Positions 55,620 to 64,000 are shown, numbered from the stretch's first letter. The stretch: 64,000 nt of DNA from Nemesobacter sp965204665 (GCA_965204665.1 OZ242002.1:1426001-1490000); one strand, 5' to 3'. Numbers and translations: made by a program. Notes: generated by a model not told the origin, from the sequence alone.

Positions 55620-56243
55620 CGCCCGTTAAACTTCAAAGTGCAGCACTCGGGACTGCCGGACTTGCTGTTGCGCCCGCTCTGGAACCGGCAGGAAAAAGGA
55701 GATATTCTGCTACGATCGGACTGTTCCGGGGAGATATCACGACGCTTGAGGTCGATGCCGTCGTCAACGCCGCCAACGAGAGGCGCTCATCACCGCCGGC
55801 TACCGACTGCCGGCCCGCCATGTCATCCACACGGTCGGGCCCGTCCGGCGCGGTGTGGGTACTGAAGAAGACACGCTGCCGGCCGCCTGCTACCGCGATT
55901 GCTTTGCGTTCGCGCGGAAGTACGGTTTGGGTTCCATAGCTTTTCCCGCCATCTCCACCGGCGTTTACGGCTTCCCGCCGGACCGTGCGGCCGGCATTGC
56001 CGTCGCCGGCGCCCAGGCCCACGGCACCGGCTTCACACGCATCGTCTTCGTCTGCTTCGACGAAACGACCGAGGCACTGTACCGCGAAGAGTTGGAGACC
56101 CTCCGAACCTTCGGCCGCAGCTGGAGCAATGCGGTCTTGAGGGGGGGGCATCGGCTTCGAGCCGGCCCCGGACGCGCGGGGATGGTCCGGTGCGATGGTA
56201 CGGGCAGAAACATTCAGTTGTCGTGATGGAAGTTTAACGGGCG
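55620..56243. mobile_element. Small cassette bounded by 15-bp inverted repeats
   Basis: CGCCCGTTAAACTTC at 55620-55634 and its exact complement GAAGTTTAACGGGCG at 56229-56243 bound 624 bases that hold only a broken macrodomain gene. The interior is visibly richer in G+C than the flanks. Further inward the left end matches a motif near 28.95 kb at 30 of 34 bases. No transposase is inside, so it would be a non-autonomous or remnant element. The absence of a target duplication leaves this unproven. Confidence 0.55.
55691..56226 (+). pseudogene. Broken macrodomain (ADP-ribose-binding/deacetylase) gene
   Basis: The first part reads YSATIGLFRGDITTLEVDAV and VNAANE. At about 55780-55783 the frame changes and homology resumes as LITAGYRLPARHVIHTVGPV, then SIAFPAISTGVYGFPPDRAA and FTRIVFVCFDE. 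The glycine-rich catalytic stretch that normally follows NAANE is missing, so this is an out-of-frame internal deletion of about 35 codons. No start codon is evident. Relatives remove ADP-ribose or acetyl groups. It lies wholly inside the inverted-repeat cassette. Confidence 0.85.
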
Positions 56244-56253
56244 GAACGGTTGA

Positions 56254-56346
56254 GGGATAAGCCCTTGATCGGATGGAGCCCCTGAATAATATTGATAGCT
56301 ATGAAGGATATTTTGGGAGAAATTCTGCTTCTTTTCGTGGTTGCGG
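56254..56346 (+). repeat. Functional copy of the duplicated kefB upstream/start region (copy B)
   Basis: Partner of 55525-55617. It includes about 47 bases of upstream region and the first 15 codons of the intact antiporter gene. Both copies keep the same start context, CTGAATAATATT. Confidence 0.85.
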
Positions 56347-58004
56347 TTTTCATGATCGTTCTGTTCCGCCGATTAAAGCTGCCGCCTATTCTTGGATATA
56401 TGTTTGCGGGCATACTGTTCGGCCCTCATGCGCTCGGCGTTTTTGAGGACAGAGAGACCGTTCATATACTCGGGGAAATAGGAATTGCCTTCATGCTGTT
56501 CGTGATAGGGCTTGAATTCTCCCTTACTCGTTTCTGGCACATGCGGCGAATCCTTTTGGGTCTCGGAGGTGTGCAGGTTTTCGTGGGTACGGTTTTCGGC
56601 GGTCTCATAGGTTGGCATATGGGAATCGGTTGGCCGGCAGTTCTCATAGTGGGCGGAGCGCTCGCGCTTTCTTCCACGGCTATTGTTGTAAAACAGCTTA
56701 CGGAACAGGCGGAACTTCACAGCCCGCACGGGCGGTTTTCTCTCGGGATACTTCTGTTTCAGGATGTGGCCGCCGTCATTTTTCTTGCAATGATTCCCAG
56801 TTTGTCAGTGCAGGGATTCTCGGGTTCCGGTCAGGAACTGTTCTACTCTCTGATTGAAGGAACGCTCGCTTTCGTTGTTCTTATCGCCGTAGGACATTGG
56901 TTGCTTGAGCCGCTTTTTCGTGAGGTTTCCGCCGCAGATTCCAAGGAACTTTTTACGCTGACTGTTCTGCTGGTATCTCTTTTTGCCGCTTGGTTTACTT
57001 ATCTCATGGGTCTTTCCCTTGCGCTGGGATCTTTCCTTGCCGGAATGATGCTGAGCGAAACTAGATATCGTCATCAGATAGAAGAAGAGCTCAGACCCTT
57101 TCGAGACATTCTTCTCGGTCTTTTCTTCATCGTAGTGGGTATGCAGATCAATCTCGGTGCGTTTTCAGATGTGTGGCTGTGGGTGATTGTTGTGTTTGTC
57201 GGGCTTTTGCTGGGTAAGGGTCTCCTTATATATCTGCTTGTACTCTTGACCGGGACTGACAGAGTAACCGCGGTGCGCACGAGTCTTGTCTTGTCTCAAG
57301 GCGGTGAATTTGGATTTGCTCTCATAACATTGGCGGTGAACAGAGGTCTGCTTTCCAATTCCGATAGTCAGGCGATACTGATTGCCGTGGGACTTTCGAT
57401 GCTGATAGCTCCTGTTCTTATACGTTACAGCGGCATTATTGCCAATCGTTTCTCCCCTACCCCTAAAGAAGTGACGCAGGAAGAAAAGGAGATTTCCGAC
57501 ATCGTTGCCGCAGTCGAGGAAATCACATCCAAGCCTCATGTGGTTATCTGCGGCTATGGAAGAGTGGGGCGCGTGATCGCGCATTTTCTGCGTCTTCAGG
57601 ATATAAACTTTATTGCTCTTGACAGGGATAAGGAACAGGTCAAGCTGGCGTTGGAAGACGGAGAGAATGTACTCTGCGCGGATGTAAATCGCGCGGAGGT
57701 TCTTTCCGCTATATCACTTGAAAATTCGCTTGCCCTCGTGATCAGTTTTAACAACGCGGAGAGAGCTGCAAATATAATCCGGTACGTACGTGAGCGTTAC
57801 GAGTCTCTTCCGATCCTGGTCAGGGCCGACAACGCGGATGACATGAAATCCTTGCTTTCCATAGGGGCCAGCGAAGTGGTCCCGGAAGTCATGGAGTTAG
57901 GGTCTTTGGTGTCGAGGCAGCTTCTTCTCTCTCTAGGACTATCTGAAGACGAGGTTTCGGAACGAATAAGTAAATTCAAGGAAGACCATTACGGATTGCC
58001 CTGA
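56301..58004 (+). CDS. CPA2-family monovalent cation/proton antiporter (KefB/YbaL type)
   Basis: 567 aa from the ATG at 56301; a TTG three codons earlier has no extra support. The first 380 residues form about 12 membrane helices with the CPA2 signatures LKLPPILGYMFAGILFGPHA, FMLFVIGLEFSLTRFW and LALGSFLAGMMLSET. A cytoplasmic RCK/TrkA-N domain follows from about 413 (HVVICGYGRVGRVIAHFLR) with Rossmann GYGRVG and ALDRDKEQVK. It probably exchanges K+ or Na+ for protons under nucleotide control. The 5' region is duplicated upstream around the macrodomain cassette. Confidence 0.92.
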   Translation: MKDILGEILLLFVVAVFMIVLFRRLKLPPILGYMFAGILFGPHALGVFEDRETVHILGEIGIAFMLFVIGLEFSLTRFWHMRRILLGLGGVQVFVGTVFGGLIGWHMGIGWPAVLIVGGALALSSTAIVVKQLTEQAELHSPHGRFSLGILLFQDVAAVIFLAMIPSLSVQGFSGSGQELFYSLIEGTLAFVVLIAVGHWLLEPLFREVSAADSKELFTLTVLLVSLFAAWFTYLMGLSLALGSFLAGMMLSETRYRHQIEEELRPFRDILLGLFFIVVGMQINLGAFSDVWLWVIVVFVGLLLGKGLLIYLLVLLTGTDRVTAVRTSLVLSQGGEFGFALITLAVNRGLLSNSDSQAILIAVGLSMLIAPVLIRYSGIIANRFSPTPKEVTQEEKEISDIVAAVEEITSKPHVVICGYGRVGRVIAHFLRLQDINFIALDRDKEQVKLALEDGENVLCADVNRAEVLSAISLENSLALVISFNNAERAANIIRYVRERYESLPILVRADNADDMKSLLSIGASEVVPEVMELGSLVSRQLLLSLGLSEDEVSERISKFKEDHYGLP

Positions 58005-58147
58005 GATCTTAAAATCACTGCGCTCTCCGTCCTCGTAGAAACAATCCCGATGTCACCCGCCGCTTCCATCCGCAATCACCTTATATGAGAGCGCTCGAAC
58101 GGTTGGAGTTCGTGAATCTGAAAAGAGTGTCAAACACCCTCTCCGTA

Positions 58148-58876
58148 CTAGATTATTCCCTTAAGTTCCGACAGGTCGTTTATCGTAAACAAGGGGTTTG
58201 CTCGGATGGTCTGTTCTCTTCTTTTCACCCATACGGAATCCATTCCGCATTCTGCGGAACCCGCGATATCCGCTTCGGGGTTGTCTCCTACAAAGACCGT
58301 GTTGGATGGCTCTTCATTCATACGGTCAAGGGCTGCCTTGAATATTTCGGGGTGTGGTTTTCTCCAGCCCACTTCTTCTGAAACCACCACTTGCTCGAAG
58401 AACTCGGAGATCCCGAATTTTTCAAGCAGTTTCAAAGCGGTGGGCGCGTGATCAAAGTTCGAAACCACGCAGAGTCTGTACTCTCCGTCTCTCAGATAAG
58501 AGAGAATATCCGTGTGGCTCTCCGGATATATCACGGCGGTGCATAGACTCTCCATGTGCGAGGATACGAGGTTGTTTATGAGATTTTCATCTTTTTTCAT
58601 GCCTGTTCTTTCAAGAAGTATCTCAAACCTTTTGCTGTTTGGATATTCCCGCAGGTTTTTTTTCCGCATTTTCATGATCTCTTTATGACTTTCGAGAAAA
58701 GATATGCAGAAATCACTGAATTCCATGTCGCCGAAACTGCTCCCGAGTTCGTTGAAGACACCCTGCGCGGTCGTGTTCCATGTTTTTCCGTTAACGGTGA
58801 TTTCAGGCAGAAGAGACGGTTCGAACATCACAAGCGTGTCGAACAGGTCGAAAAAGACGGTCGAGTACTTTTTCAT
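58148..58876 (-). CDS. HAD-superfamily hydrolase
   Basis: 242 aa from the ATG at 58876 (MKKYSTVFFDLFDTLV). Motif I is FFDLFDT with the nucleophile Asp, motif II VVSNFDHAP, motif III Lys in EVGWRKPHPEIF, and motif IV VFVGDNPEADIAG. An alpha-helical cap (about 15-110) lies between motifs I and II, so it is a small-molecule phosphatase type. Starts 4 nt after the CbiX-like gene. Substrate unknown. Confidence 0.88.
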   Translation of the reverse strand: MKKYSTVFFDLFDTLVMFEPSLLPEITVNGKTWNTTAQGVFNELGSSFGDMEFSDFCISFLESHKEIMKMRKKNLREYPNSKRFEILLERTGMKKDENLINNLVSSHMESLCTAVIYPESHTDILSYLRDGEYRLCVVSNFDHAPTALKLLEKFGISEFFEQVVVSEEVGWRKPHPEIFKAALDRMNEEPSNTVFVGDNPEADIAGSAECGMDSVWVKRREQTIRANPLFTINDLSELKGII

Positions 58877-58880
58877 CCGG

Positions 58881-59258
58881 CTACGCCTGTGAGGGCACAC
58901 AGGTGGATCTTTCGAAGATCACTTCTATTATGTTGTCGTGAAGCCCCAGCGGTTCGGTCACCCTGTGATTTACTCGGGGAAACTCCCGGGCGGCTTCCTC
59001 CACCATTCTCGGTATATCGGATTTTGAATGTCTTCCCGGCGCGAGGAAGTAAGGAAAAACGGTTATGTCGTCTGCTCCCGAGGCAACGCATTCTGCAAAT
59101 GCGTCCTTTATCGAAGGTTCGCACAACTCCATGTGACAATGCAGTACTGTATCAAATGGCGAGTCCTGGCGCGTTCTCATCTTGGATGCTATCTCCTCTA
59201 GAAGATCGTTTGCCTCCTTTACCTTGCTTCCATGGTCAACGAGAATAAGAGCCTTCAT
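58881..59258 (-). CDS. CbiX/SirB-like chelatase family protein
   Basis: 125 aa, the short single-domain form of the sirohydrochlorin chelatase family. ALILVDHGSKVKEANDLL has the metal-binding His, and ITVFPYFLAPGRHSKSDIP the second His. Family members insert cobalt, nickel or iron into tetrapyrroles; short forms dimerise. No other tetrapyrrole gene lies nearby, so the role is unassigned. Between the M20 peptidase and HAD genes with gaps of 6 and 4 nt, one operon. Confidence 0.88.
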   Translation of the reverse strand: MKALILVDHGSKVKEANDLLEEIASKMRTRQDSPFDTVLHCHMELCEPSIKDAFAECVASGADDITVFPYFLAPGRHSKSDIPRMVEEAAREFPRVNHRVTEPLGLHDNIIEVIFERSTCVPSQA

Positions 59259-59264
59259 AAGAGT

Positions 59265-60413
59265 TCAGTTTCTTTCCGCGTGGAGTCTGGTGGTTTCAAG
59301 CACAATCTCGGCTGACCTGAAGAACTCGTCAAGAACAAGATATTCGTTTACCGTGTGAAGTTCATACATCCCCGTTCCCAGATTAACGCACTCGATTCCC
59401 TTTTCGTTTATATAGTTCGCATCGCACCCGCCGCCACTGGTGTGATACTCTATTGCGAGGTCGAGATTCTCTGCGGCCCTGAGCACAAGTTCGCTCACAG
59501 CGGCGTCAGGGGAGACATTCATTACCGGATACACGCGTTTTACATCAATTTCCGCACCAGCCTTATGACGTTCACCATCAATACAGATTTCCTTCTCCGC
59601 CGCGGCCTGAAGAAAACAGTCGCGCATGTGCTTTATCTGCGCGTCAAGTTTTGCTTCATCATGACTTCTCGACTCCGCGCTCGCCTCCACCATGCCGGCA
59701 ACTATGTTTATTGCCGTGCCGCCTCTTATCTTTCCGATGTTCGCCGTTGTTTCGTGGTCTATTCTTCCGAGATTCATCTTCGAGACCGCATTGCTCAGCA
59801 CCTCAATGGCGCTTATTCCGTTTTCGGGGCAAAGTCCGGCATGCGCCTCAATTCCGTGTATTTTCACGTTCATGATGTCCGAACACGGGCATCTAAGCAC
59901 AAGCCTGTCGGGAGTGCTGCTGTCAAGTACTATTCCGTAGCGGCTCTTAAATGAAGATGTATCGAGGAATTTAGCCCCCAGAAGTCCGATTTCCTCGCAT
60001 ATGGTGAAGGCGACTTCAATATCGGGATAAGGGATTTCGCTCTCGCGGAGAACTCTCAACACCTCTACTATTATCGACACGCCGCTTTTGTCGTCACTTC
60101 CTAGTATAGTGGTGCCGTCGCTTCTCATAATCCCATCCTCGATTCTCGGGTTTATTCCCTCGCCGGGGCTCACGGTGTCCATGTGCGAGCAGAGGAAAAA
60201 GGGTGGGACATCTTTTCTGGTTCCCGGGAAATTGACTATCAGATTGCCCGTGTTTCCGTTGACTTTTTCACCTGCGTTGTCGTAAAAACATTCCGCGCCC
60301 AATTCCTTCATCTCTTTTTCAAGTCTTGCGGCTACATCCTTTTCTTTTCTTGAAGGACTGTCTATTCGTACTATGTCCATCAGATGCCGGGTCATTCTTT
60401 CCTGTTGTATCAT
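59265..60413 (-). CDS. M20 family peptidase, tripeptidase T-like
   Basis: About 382 aa from the ATG at 60413 (MIQQERMTRHLMDIVRIDSP); the frame is open 25 codons further without homology. Zinc-site motifs: FFLCSHMDTVSPGEGI, GSDDKSGVSI, TICEEIGLLGAKF and VLDSSTPDR, and a C-terminal His in YELHTVNEYL. The lid domain shows KIHGIEAHAGLCPENG. Cytosolic aminopeptidase on short peptides, by family. First gene of a three-gene operon with the CbiX-like and HAD genes. Confidence 0.9.
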   Translation of the reverse strand: MIQQERMTRHLMDIVRIDSPSRKEKDVAARLEKEMKELGAECFYDNAGEKVNGNTGNLIVNFPGTRKDVPPFFLCSHMDTVSPGEGINPRIEDGIMRSDGTTILGSDDKSGVSIIVEVLRVLRESEIPYPDIEVAFTICEEIGLLGAKFLDTSSFKSRYGIVLDSSTPDRLVLRCPCSDIMNVKIHGIEAHAGLCPENGISAIEVLSNAVSKMNLGRIDHETTANIGKIRGGTAINIVAGMVEASAESRSHDEAKLDAQIKHMRDCFLQAAAEKEICIDGERHKAGAEIDVKRVYPVMNVSPDAAVSELVLRAAENLDLAIEYHTSGGGCDANYINEKGIECVNLGTGMYELHTVNEYLVLDEFFRSAEIVLETTRLHAERN

Positions 60414-60769
60414 GCGGTCGTCCTGTTTTTGTCCTCTGTCGTGTAGTATCGCAACGGTTCCGCTTCTTGCGGTATCCCCGGCGATCATGACTTTACGCCG
60501 AGGGGGTTTCTCACGAACGAGGAACTCGGATTTTTTGTTGCCGTGCGGTTTGCTTCCTGATCACTTAAGTCCTAGTTCACAGACTTCCTCCGTATTGATT
60601 ATATCTGTGAATCTCTATTCGCGCACCTCGGAGAAGAAAAATTTATGGACGATGTAATATGTGAGTTTGTAAAGTAAACAAAAATTCGATATGATGTGGG
60701 CGTTGTATTTCGTAATAACTCCGAAAATGTCGTAAAACGGATTTTCAGACCGCACAAGGAGGTTTTTAT

Positions 60770-61290
60770 ATGATTAGGAATGCGTTTCTTATTGGATTTC
60801 TGCTGCTTGGTTCCGTTGCTTGCGGGGGGGGGGCGATGACGGAGAGGCGGAAATAGAGTACGACTGCGAAGAGGTTGTCAGGATAGAACCTTTACCTAGG
60901 GGAACCTATCCTGCAGCATTGGTGGGAGAGTGGGATTGCGAAAGTTCCGACGGTTCAAGTTCAACCCAGATTATCAGTTCTGACGGGACCTTCTTTCTCG
61001 AACTCAGTCCCGGCGACTATCCTTCTGAAGTTCGGGAAATACGGAATCAATGCGGAATCGGAACTTCACCTCCTGATATTGCCGGTCACTGGATTGTTGA
61101 TGGAACCCGAATGTGCCTTCGATACGATGTGATGCCCGGAATAATCGCATGCGGACCTTTTAGAATAAATCAGCTGGGAGAGTGGATATCTTCTCCTTCC
61201 GATGTAATAGAGTTCTATCAGTATGGACGATTAGTAACATCAAGTGCCATTGGAAGTATTCAAGGCGGCGGTCGTTGTGTAAAGAGATGA
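60770..61290 (+). pseudogene. Small lipoprotein gene interrupted by a ten-G tract (possible phase-variable gene)
   Basis: The ATG at 60770 has a strong ribosome site (AAGGAGG). It encodes a lipoprotein signal, MIRNAFLIGFLLLGSVAC, with the lipobox Cys at 18. Directly after the Cys codon stand ten Gs (60824-60833). In this length the frame meets a TAG nine codons later. With one more G, or two fewer, it would run on as GGGDDGEAEIEYDCEEVVR to 61290, a 170-aa secreted protein with several Cys (EWDCESS, NQCGIG). I do not recognise the domain. Poly-G phase switching, decay or base-call error would all look like this. Confidence 0.65.
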
Positions 61291-61298
61291 AGTTTTCT

Positions 61299-61328
61299 AT
61301 TCTCAGGTTTTTCTTAACCTTGAGAATC
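61299..61328 (+). terminator. Weak terminator after the lipoprotein gene
   Basis: ATTCTCAGGTT and AACCTTGAGAAT form a stem with one bulged base and a short T-rich loop. The following sequence (CTCATTTG) is only mildly T-rich. Confidence 0.4.
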
Positions 61329-61606
61329 TCATTTGTCGGAGCCTGATCACCTGTCAGTTTGATACCTCGACCTGAAGTTCAAATCAGAGTTTAGATGGGA
61401 TTGAGACTGCGGAGGGACCTTGACTGCATCAAGTTGATGCGTTGGCCGGAACTGCAGGTTTTTTTATGAGCGGGAGGTTATATCGGAAATTCAGTACGCC
61501 GGAGTTTGAGGGGTGATGTGAACCTTGATCTGCTTCGGGTTTATAGTGTAGATTAACTGTTCAGTTAAGATGCGGAAGATTTACAAGCATCTTAAAATCC
61601 AGATAT
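61329..61606 (+). promoter_or_regulatory. Upstream region of pepA with a palindromic operator-like site
   Basis: About 280 bases without a gene. TTGATC (61525-61530) and TAGATT (61549-61554), 18 nt apart, are a possible promoter. A perfect 16-bp palindrome TTAACTGTTCAGTTAA (61553-61568) overlaps the end of the -10 and would suit a repressor. Confidence 0.4.
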
Positions 61607-63088
61607 ATGGTGAAAAAAGTGGAGTTTTTTCTCCTAAAGGAAAATATTGCCGATGCTGAGTCGGACTCGGTTGTTTTTTTCTGTTATGAAGGTCAGCAAC
61701 TTGCTTCCGGGGCAAAAAAAATTAATGAGAGACTCGGAGGGTTCCTTTCCGATAAGGTTCGTTTATCTGATTTCAGAGGGACATTCGGAAGCACGGTCAT
61801 TGTCGATACGCCGAGGGACCCGAATATTCGAAGAGTCGTTCTCATGGGTCTCGGAGGAAAATCGGACTTCGGACCGCTTGAGGCTTTCCGTTGCGCAAAC
61901 ATCCTTGCGGGGAAATTAAAACGGTTATCAACCACAGTCAATGTTGATTTCACCAGGATGGACAGAAAATTCCTTGAAGTTTTTCTTCAAGGCTTGGGAA
62001 GCGGACTCTATGAATATGGGAAACTCAAGACCTCTGATCAGGAAAAATGCCGTCTTGAAAAAATCGGCATATACTCGGGAAAAATTTCCGCAGGTCACTT
62101 CAGTTCCGTTTCCGCGCGCGCAAGCGTCGTTTCGCAGAGCGTGTCTTTTTCGAGAAACTTGGTGAACGACCCTCCCAATATGCTCACCCCGTCAATTCTG
62201 GCGGAGCACGCGCTCTCGGTTGCCGCGGAATCTGATCATCTTGAGTGCAGGATATTAAAAAAAGACGAAATAAAGGAATTGGGTATGGGAGGACTTTCTG
62301 CGGTTTCTTTCGGAAGTAGTGAACCTCCCGTGTTTATTCACCTTACTTATACTCCTCCCGCAAAATCAAAAAAGAAAATTGCTATTGTGGGCAAGGGTAT
62401 AACCTTTGATTCGGGCGGTCTGTGTCTCAAGCCTGCCGACAGTATGAGAACCATGAAAATGGATATGTCCGGCGCCGCAGTCGTTATCGGTGCGATGAAG
62501 GCCGTAGGACATCTTAAACCGAACGTAATTGTTCACGGCATCGTACCCGCTACGGAGAATATGACGGGCGCTTCCGCCTACAAGCCGGATGATGTGGTTA
62601 CGGCTCTCAACGGAAAGACGATAGAGATTATAAATACAGACGCGGAGGGCAGAGTAGCTCTTTCGGACGCGCTCAGTTACGCTGTGCGCCTCGGGGTTTC
62701 GGAGATAGTGGACCTTGCGACGCTTACGGGAGCCTGCATAGTAGCTCTCGGACTTCATAACGCGGGAGTTATGGGCAATGACCCCGCTCTGGTGAAGTCC
62801 ATTCTTGATTCGGCAGGCAATGCGGGAGAGAAGATGTGGGAACTTCCACTGGATTCAGAACTTAAAGAAGAGATAAAAAGTCATGTGGCTGACATTAAAA
62901 ACGTCGGAAGCAGATGGGGAGGAGCGATCACCGCGGCGCTTTTTCTTGAGAATTTCGTTTCCGATGTACCTTGGGTTCATATAGACATAGCCGGCCCGTC
63001 CTATGTGGAAAAGACATCCGAGTGGTATCAGTACGGCGCTTCGGGTTTCGGAGTGAGAACCATAGTCGATTACCTGATGAACAGATGA
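61607..63088 (+). CDS. pepA: Leucyl aminopeptidase (M17, cytosol aminopeptidase)
   Basis: 493 aa, normal PepA length. The catalytic domain has KGITFDSGGLCLKPADSM (metal Lys and Asp), MKMDMSGAAVVIGAM, and the family signature NTDAEGRVALSDAL with the metal Asp and Glu and the bicarbonate Arg. The N-terminal macro-like domain covers about the first 160 residues. It removes N-terminal residues from peptides; some PepA proteins also bind DNA, which cannot be judged here. A possible 30-codon frame starts in an ATGA overlap with its stop (63085-63177) but has no homology I recognise. Confidence 0.95.
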   Translation: MVKKVEFFLLKENIADAESDSVVFFCYEGQQLASGAKKINERLGGFLSDKVRLSDFRGTFGSTVIVDTPRDPNIRRVVLMGLGGKSDFGPLEAFRCANILAGKLKRLSTTVNVDFTRMDRKFLEVFLQGLGSGLYEYGKLKTSDQEKCRLEKIGIYSGKISAGHFSSVSARASVVSQSVSFSRNLVNDPPNMLTPSILAEHALSVAAESDHLECRILKKDEIKELGMGGLSAVSFGSSEPPVFIHLTYTPPAKSKKKIAIVGKGITFDSGGLCLKPADSMRTMKMDMSGAAVVIGAMKAVGHLKPNVIVHGIVPATENMTGASAYKPDDVVTALNGKTIEIINTDAEGRVALSDALSYAVRLGVSEIVDLATLTGACIVALGLHNAGVMGNDPALVKSILDSAGNAGEKMWELPLDSELKEEIKSHVADIKNVGSRWGGAITAALFLENFVSDVPWVHIDIAGPSYVEKTSEWYQYGASGFGVRTIVDYLMNR

Positions 63089-63195
63089 AATCAGGAGTCT
63101 CGGATTTACTGGACAAGGAAACCGCAGGCGGAAACATTCAGATATTTTACGGTCGGACTCTGTTTCAGAATCTGTGATTCCCCCGGGGAGAGAGG

Positions 63196-63999
63196 CTAAA
63201 CGGAGTAGTCGTAGTCGAGCCAGTGGCTGAACCTCGGATCTTTTCCCTTAAGCGCGGCGAAGTATCTCTGCTGAATCCTTCTTGTCGTCTCGCCGCGTTT
63301 TCCCGACCCTATCTCCCTTCCGTCAACTTCCCTTATCGGGGTAACCTCGGCCGCCGTACCTGTGAAGAACGCCTCGTCAGATATATAGAGTTCATCCCTC
63401 GTGAAAAGTTGTTCCTTTACCTCGAGACCTTCGTCCCTGATTATATCCAGGACGCATTTTCTGGTTATCCCTTCAAGCACGCATGTAAGAGGAGGAGTTT
63501 TCAGAACTCCGTCTCTTACGATAAAAATATTTTCTCCGCTTCCTTCCGCAACATACCCTTCAGAATCAAGAAGTATCGCTTCGTCGTAACCCGTAACGGC
63601 CGCTTCCTGCCTGGCCATGACAGAATTTACGTAGTTTCCGCATATCTTCGCCTTGGTCATGAATGAGTTCACGCTCATTCTCGTGTAGGATGAAATCTTC
63701 GCTCTGATTCCGTTTGAGATGGCGCCGTCCCCGAGGTAGGTCCCCCACGGCCATGTGGCTATGGCCACGTTTATGGCGTTGTCTCCGGGCAGTATTCCGG
63801 ATGTTCCGCCGCCGATGAAGGCTATCGGCCTTATATAAGCTTCCGTATGTCCGTTTTCCCGCAGAACATCAACCACCGCATCGCAGAGCGTATCCATGTC
63901 GTATGGAATATTCATCCCCGCCACATGAGCCGAAGAGTAAAGCCTCTTCATATGTTCGGCGAGTTTCAGAACGGCCGATTTTCCGCCGGACCGTCTGTA
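63196..63999 (-). CDS. ilvE: Branched-chain amino acid aminotransferase, cut by right window edge
   Basis: Class IV PLP aminotransferase for Leu, Ile and Val. The frame is open to the window end (SGGKSAVLKLAEHMKRLYSS), so the N-terminal 40 or so residues are outside; an internal ATG at 63951 is not the start. PLP Lys lies in TKAKICGNYVNSVMARQEA, and the cofactor-binding signature is EAILLDSEGYVAEGSGENIF. The C terminus reads TGTAAEVTPIREVDGREIG. Convergent with pepA. Confidence 0.94.
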   Translation of the reverse strand, partial: YRRSGGKSAVLKLAEHMKRLYSSAHVAGMNIPYDMDTLCDAVVDVLRENGHTEAYIRPIAFIGGGTSGILPGDNAINVAIATWPWGTYLGDGAISNGIRAKISSYTRMSVNSFMTKAKICGNYVNSVMARQEAAVTGYDEAILLDSEGYVAEGSGENIFIVRDGVLKTPPLTCVLEGITRKCVLDIIRDEGLEVKEQLFTRDELYISDEAFFTGTAAEVTPIREVDGREIGSGKRGETTRRIQQRYFAALKGKDPRFSHWLDYDYSV

Positions 64000-64000
64000 C

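Noticed and set aside
49868..56250. tRNA-Asp as the attachment site of an island carrying the helicase fusion
   Set aside because: No second copy of the tRNA 3' end and no integrase were found in the window; kept only as context.
63085..63177. 30-codon frame starting in an ATGA overlap with the pepA stop
   Set aside because: Too short and without homology; the overlap alone is weak evidence.

Overview
This is bacterial chromosome from an aerobic organism with a Gram-negative-type envelope. It carries an elongasome cluster (mreB, mreC, mreD, PBP2, rodA), a caa3-type cytochrome oxidase operon with its own heme A synthesis genes, and housekeeping genes (era, rpoZ, hisIE, carA, trxB, pepA, ilvE). 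Base composition looks close to half G+C by eye, with AT-richer accessory stretches. I cannot name the species; the mix would fit an uncultured proteobacterium-like or delta-related lineage.

Left end (1-12.6 kb): two different CRISPR-Cas systems meet in the middle. From the left, the end of a cas1 gene (probably a Cas4-Cas1 fusion of type I-G) and cas2 run into a 53-repeat array. From the right, a complete type II-C set (cas9, cas1, cas2, on the minus strand) runs up to a 43-repeat array. Only 63 bases, about one spacer of each kind, separate the arrays. A tracrRNA lies divergently upstream of cas9, and a hairpin with a U-rich tail ends the type II array.

12.6-25 kb: photolyase, era, a crotonase-family gene, a decayed arsenate reductase, an exonuclease/BRCT pair, an AbiE toxin-antitoxin pair broken in both genes, a pair of unusual FmdB-like zinc-ribbon paralogues, hisIE, rpoZ, a hydantoinase-A gene and a Nudix gene.

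25-30 kb: a Gabija defence pair, with gajA frameshifted at a T tract, followed by the remains of an IS256-type transposase. 30-36 kb: a Fic protein, endonuclease V, carA and oligoendopeptidase F. 35-41 kb: sco, coxB, coxA, coxC, coxD, ctaA and ctaB in one minus-strand operon. 41.5-47.5 kb: cell-shape genes. 47.6-50 kb: ygfZ, trxB, tRNA-Val and tRNA-Asp.

50-58 kb: downstream of tRNA-Asp is a 5.2-kb gene that fuses an exonuclease-like domain, a RecQ helicase and a UvrD helicase. A small GC-rich cassette with 15-bp inverted repeats and a broken macrodomain gene follows. The cassette sits between two diverged copies of the start of a kefB-type antiporter gene. 58-64 kb: HAD phosphatase, CbiX-like protein, M20 peptidase, a lipoprotein interrupted by a ten-G tract, pepA, and ilvE running off the right edge.

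The accessory content is dominated by defence: two CRISPR systems, AbiE, Gabija, Fic, the RecQ-UvrD fusion and a macrodomain. Several of these are visibly decaying, so this is a region of repeated gain and loss set among stable core operons.
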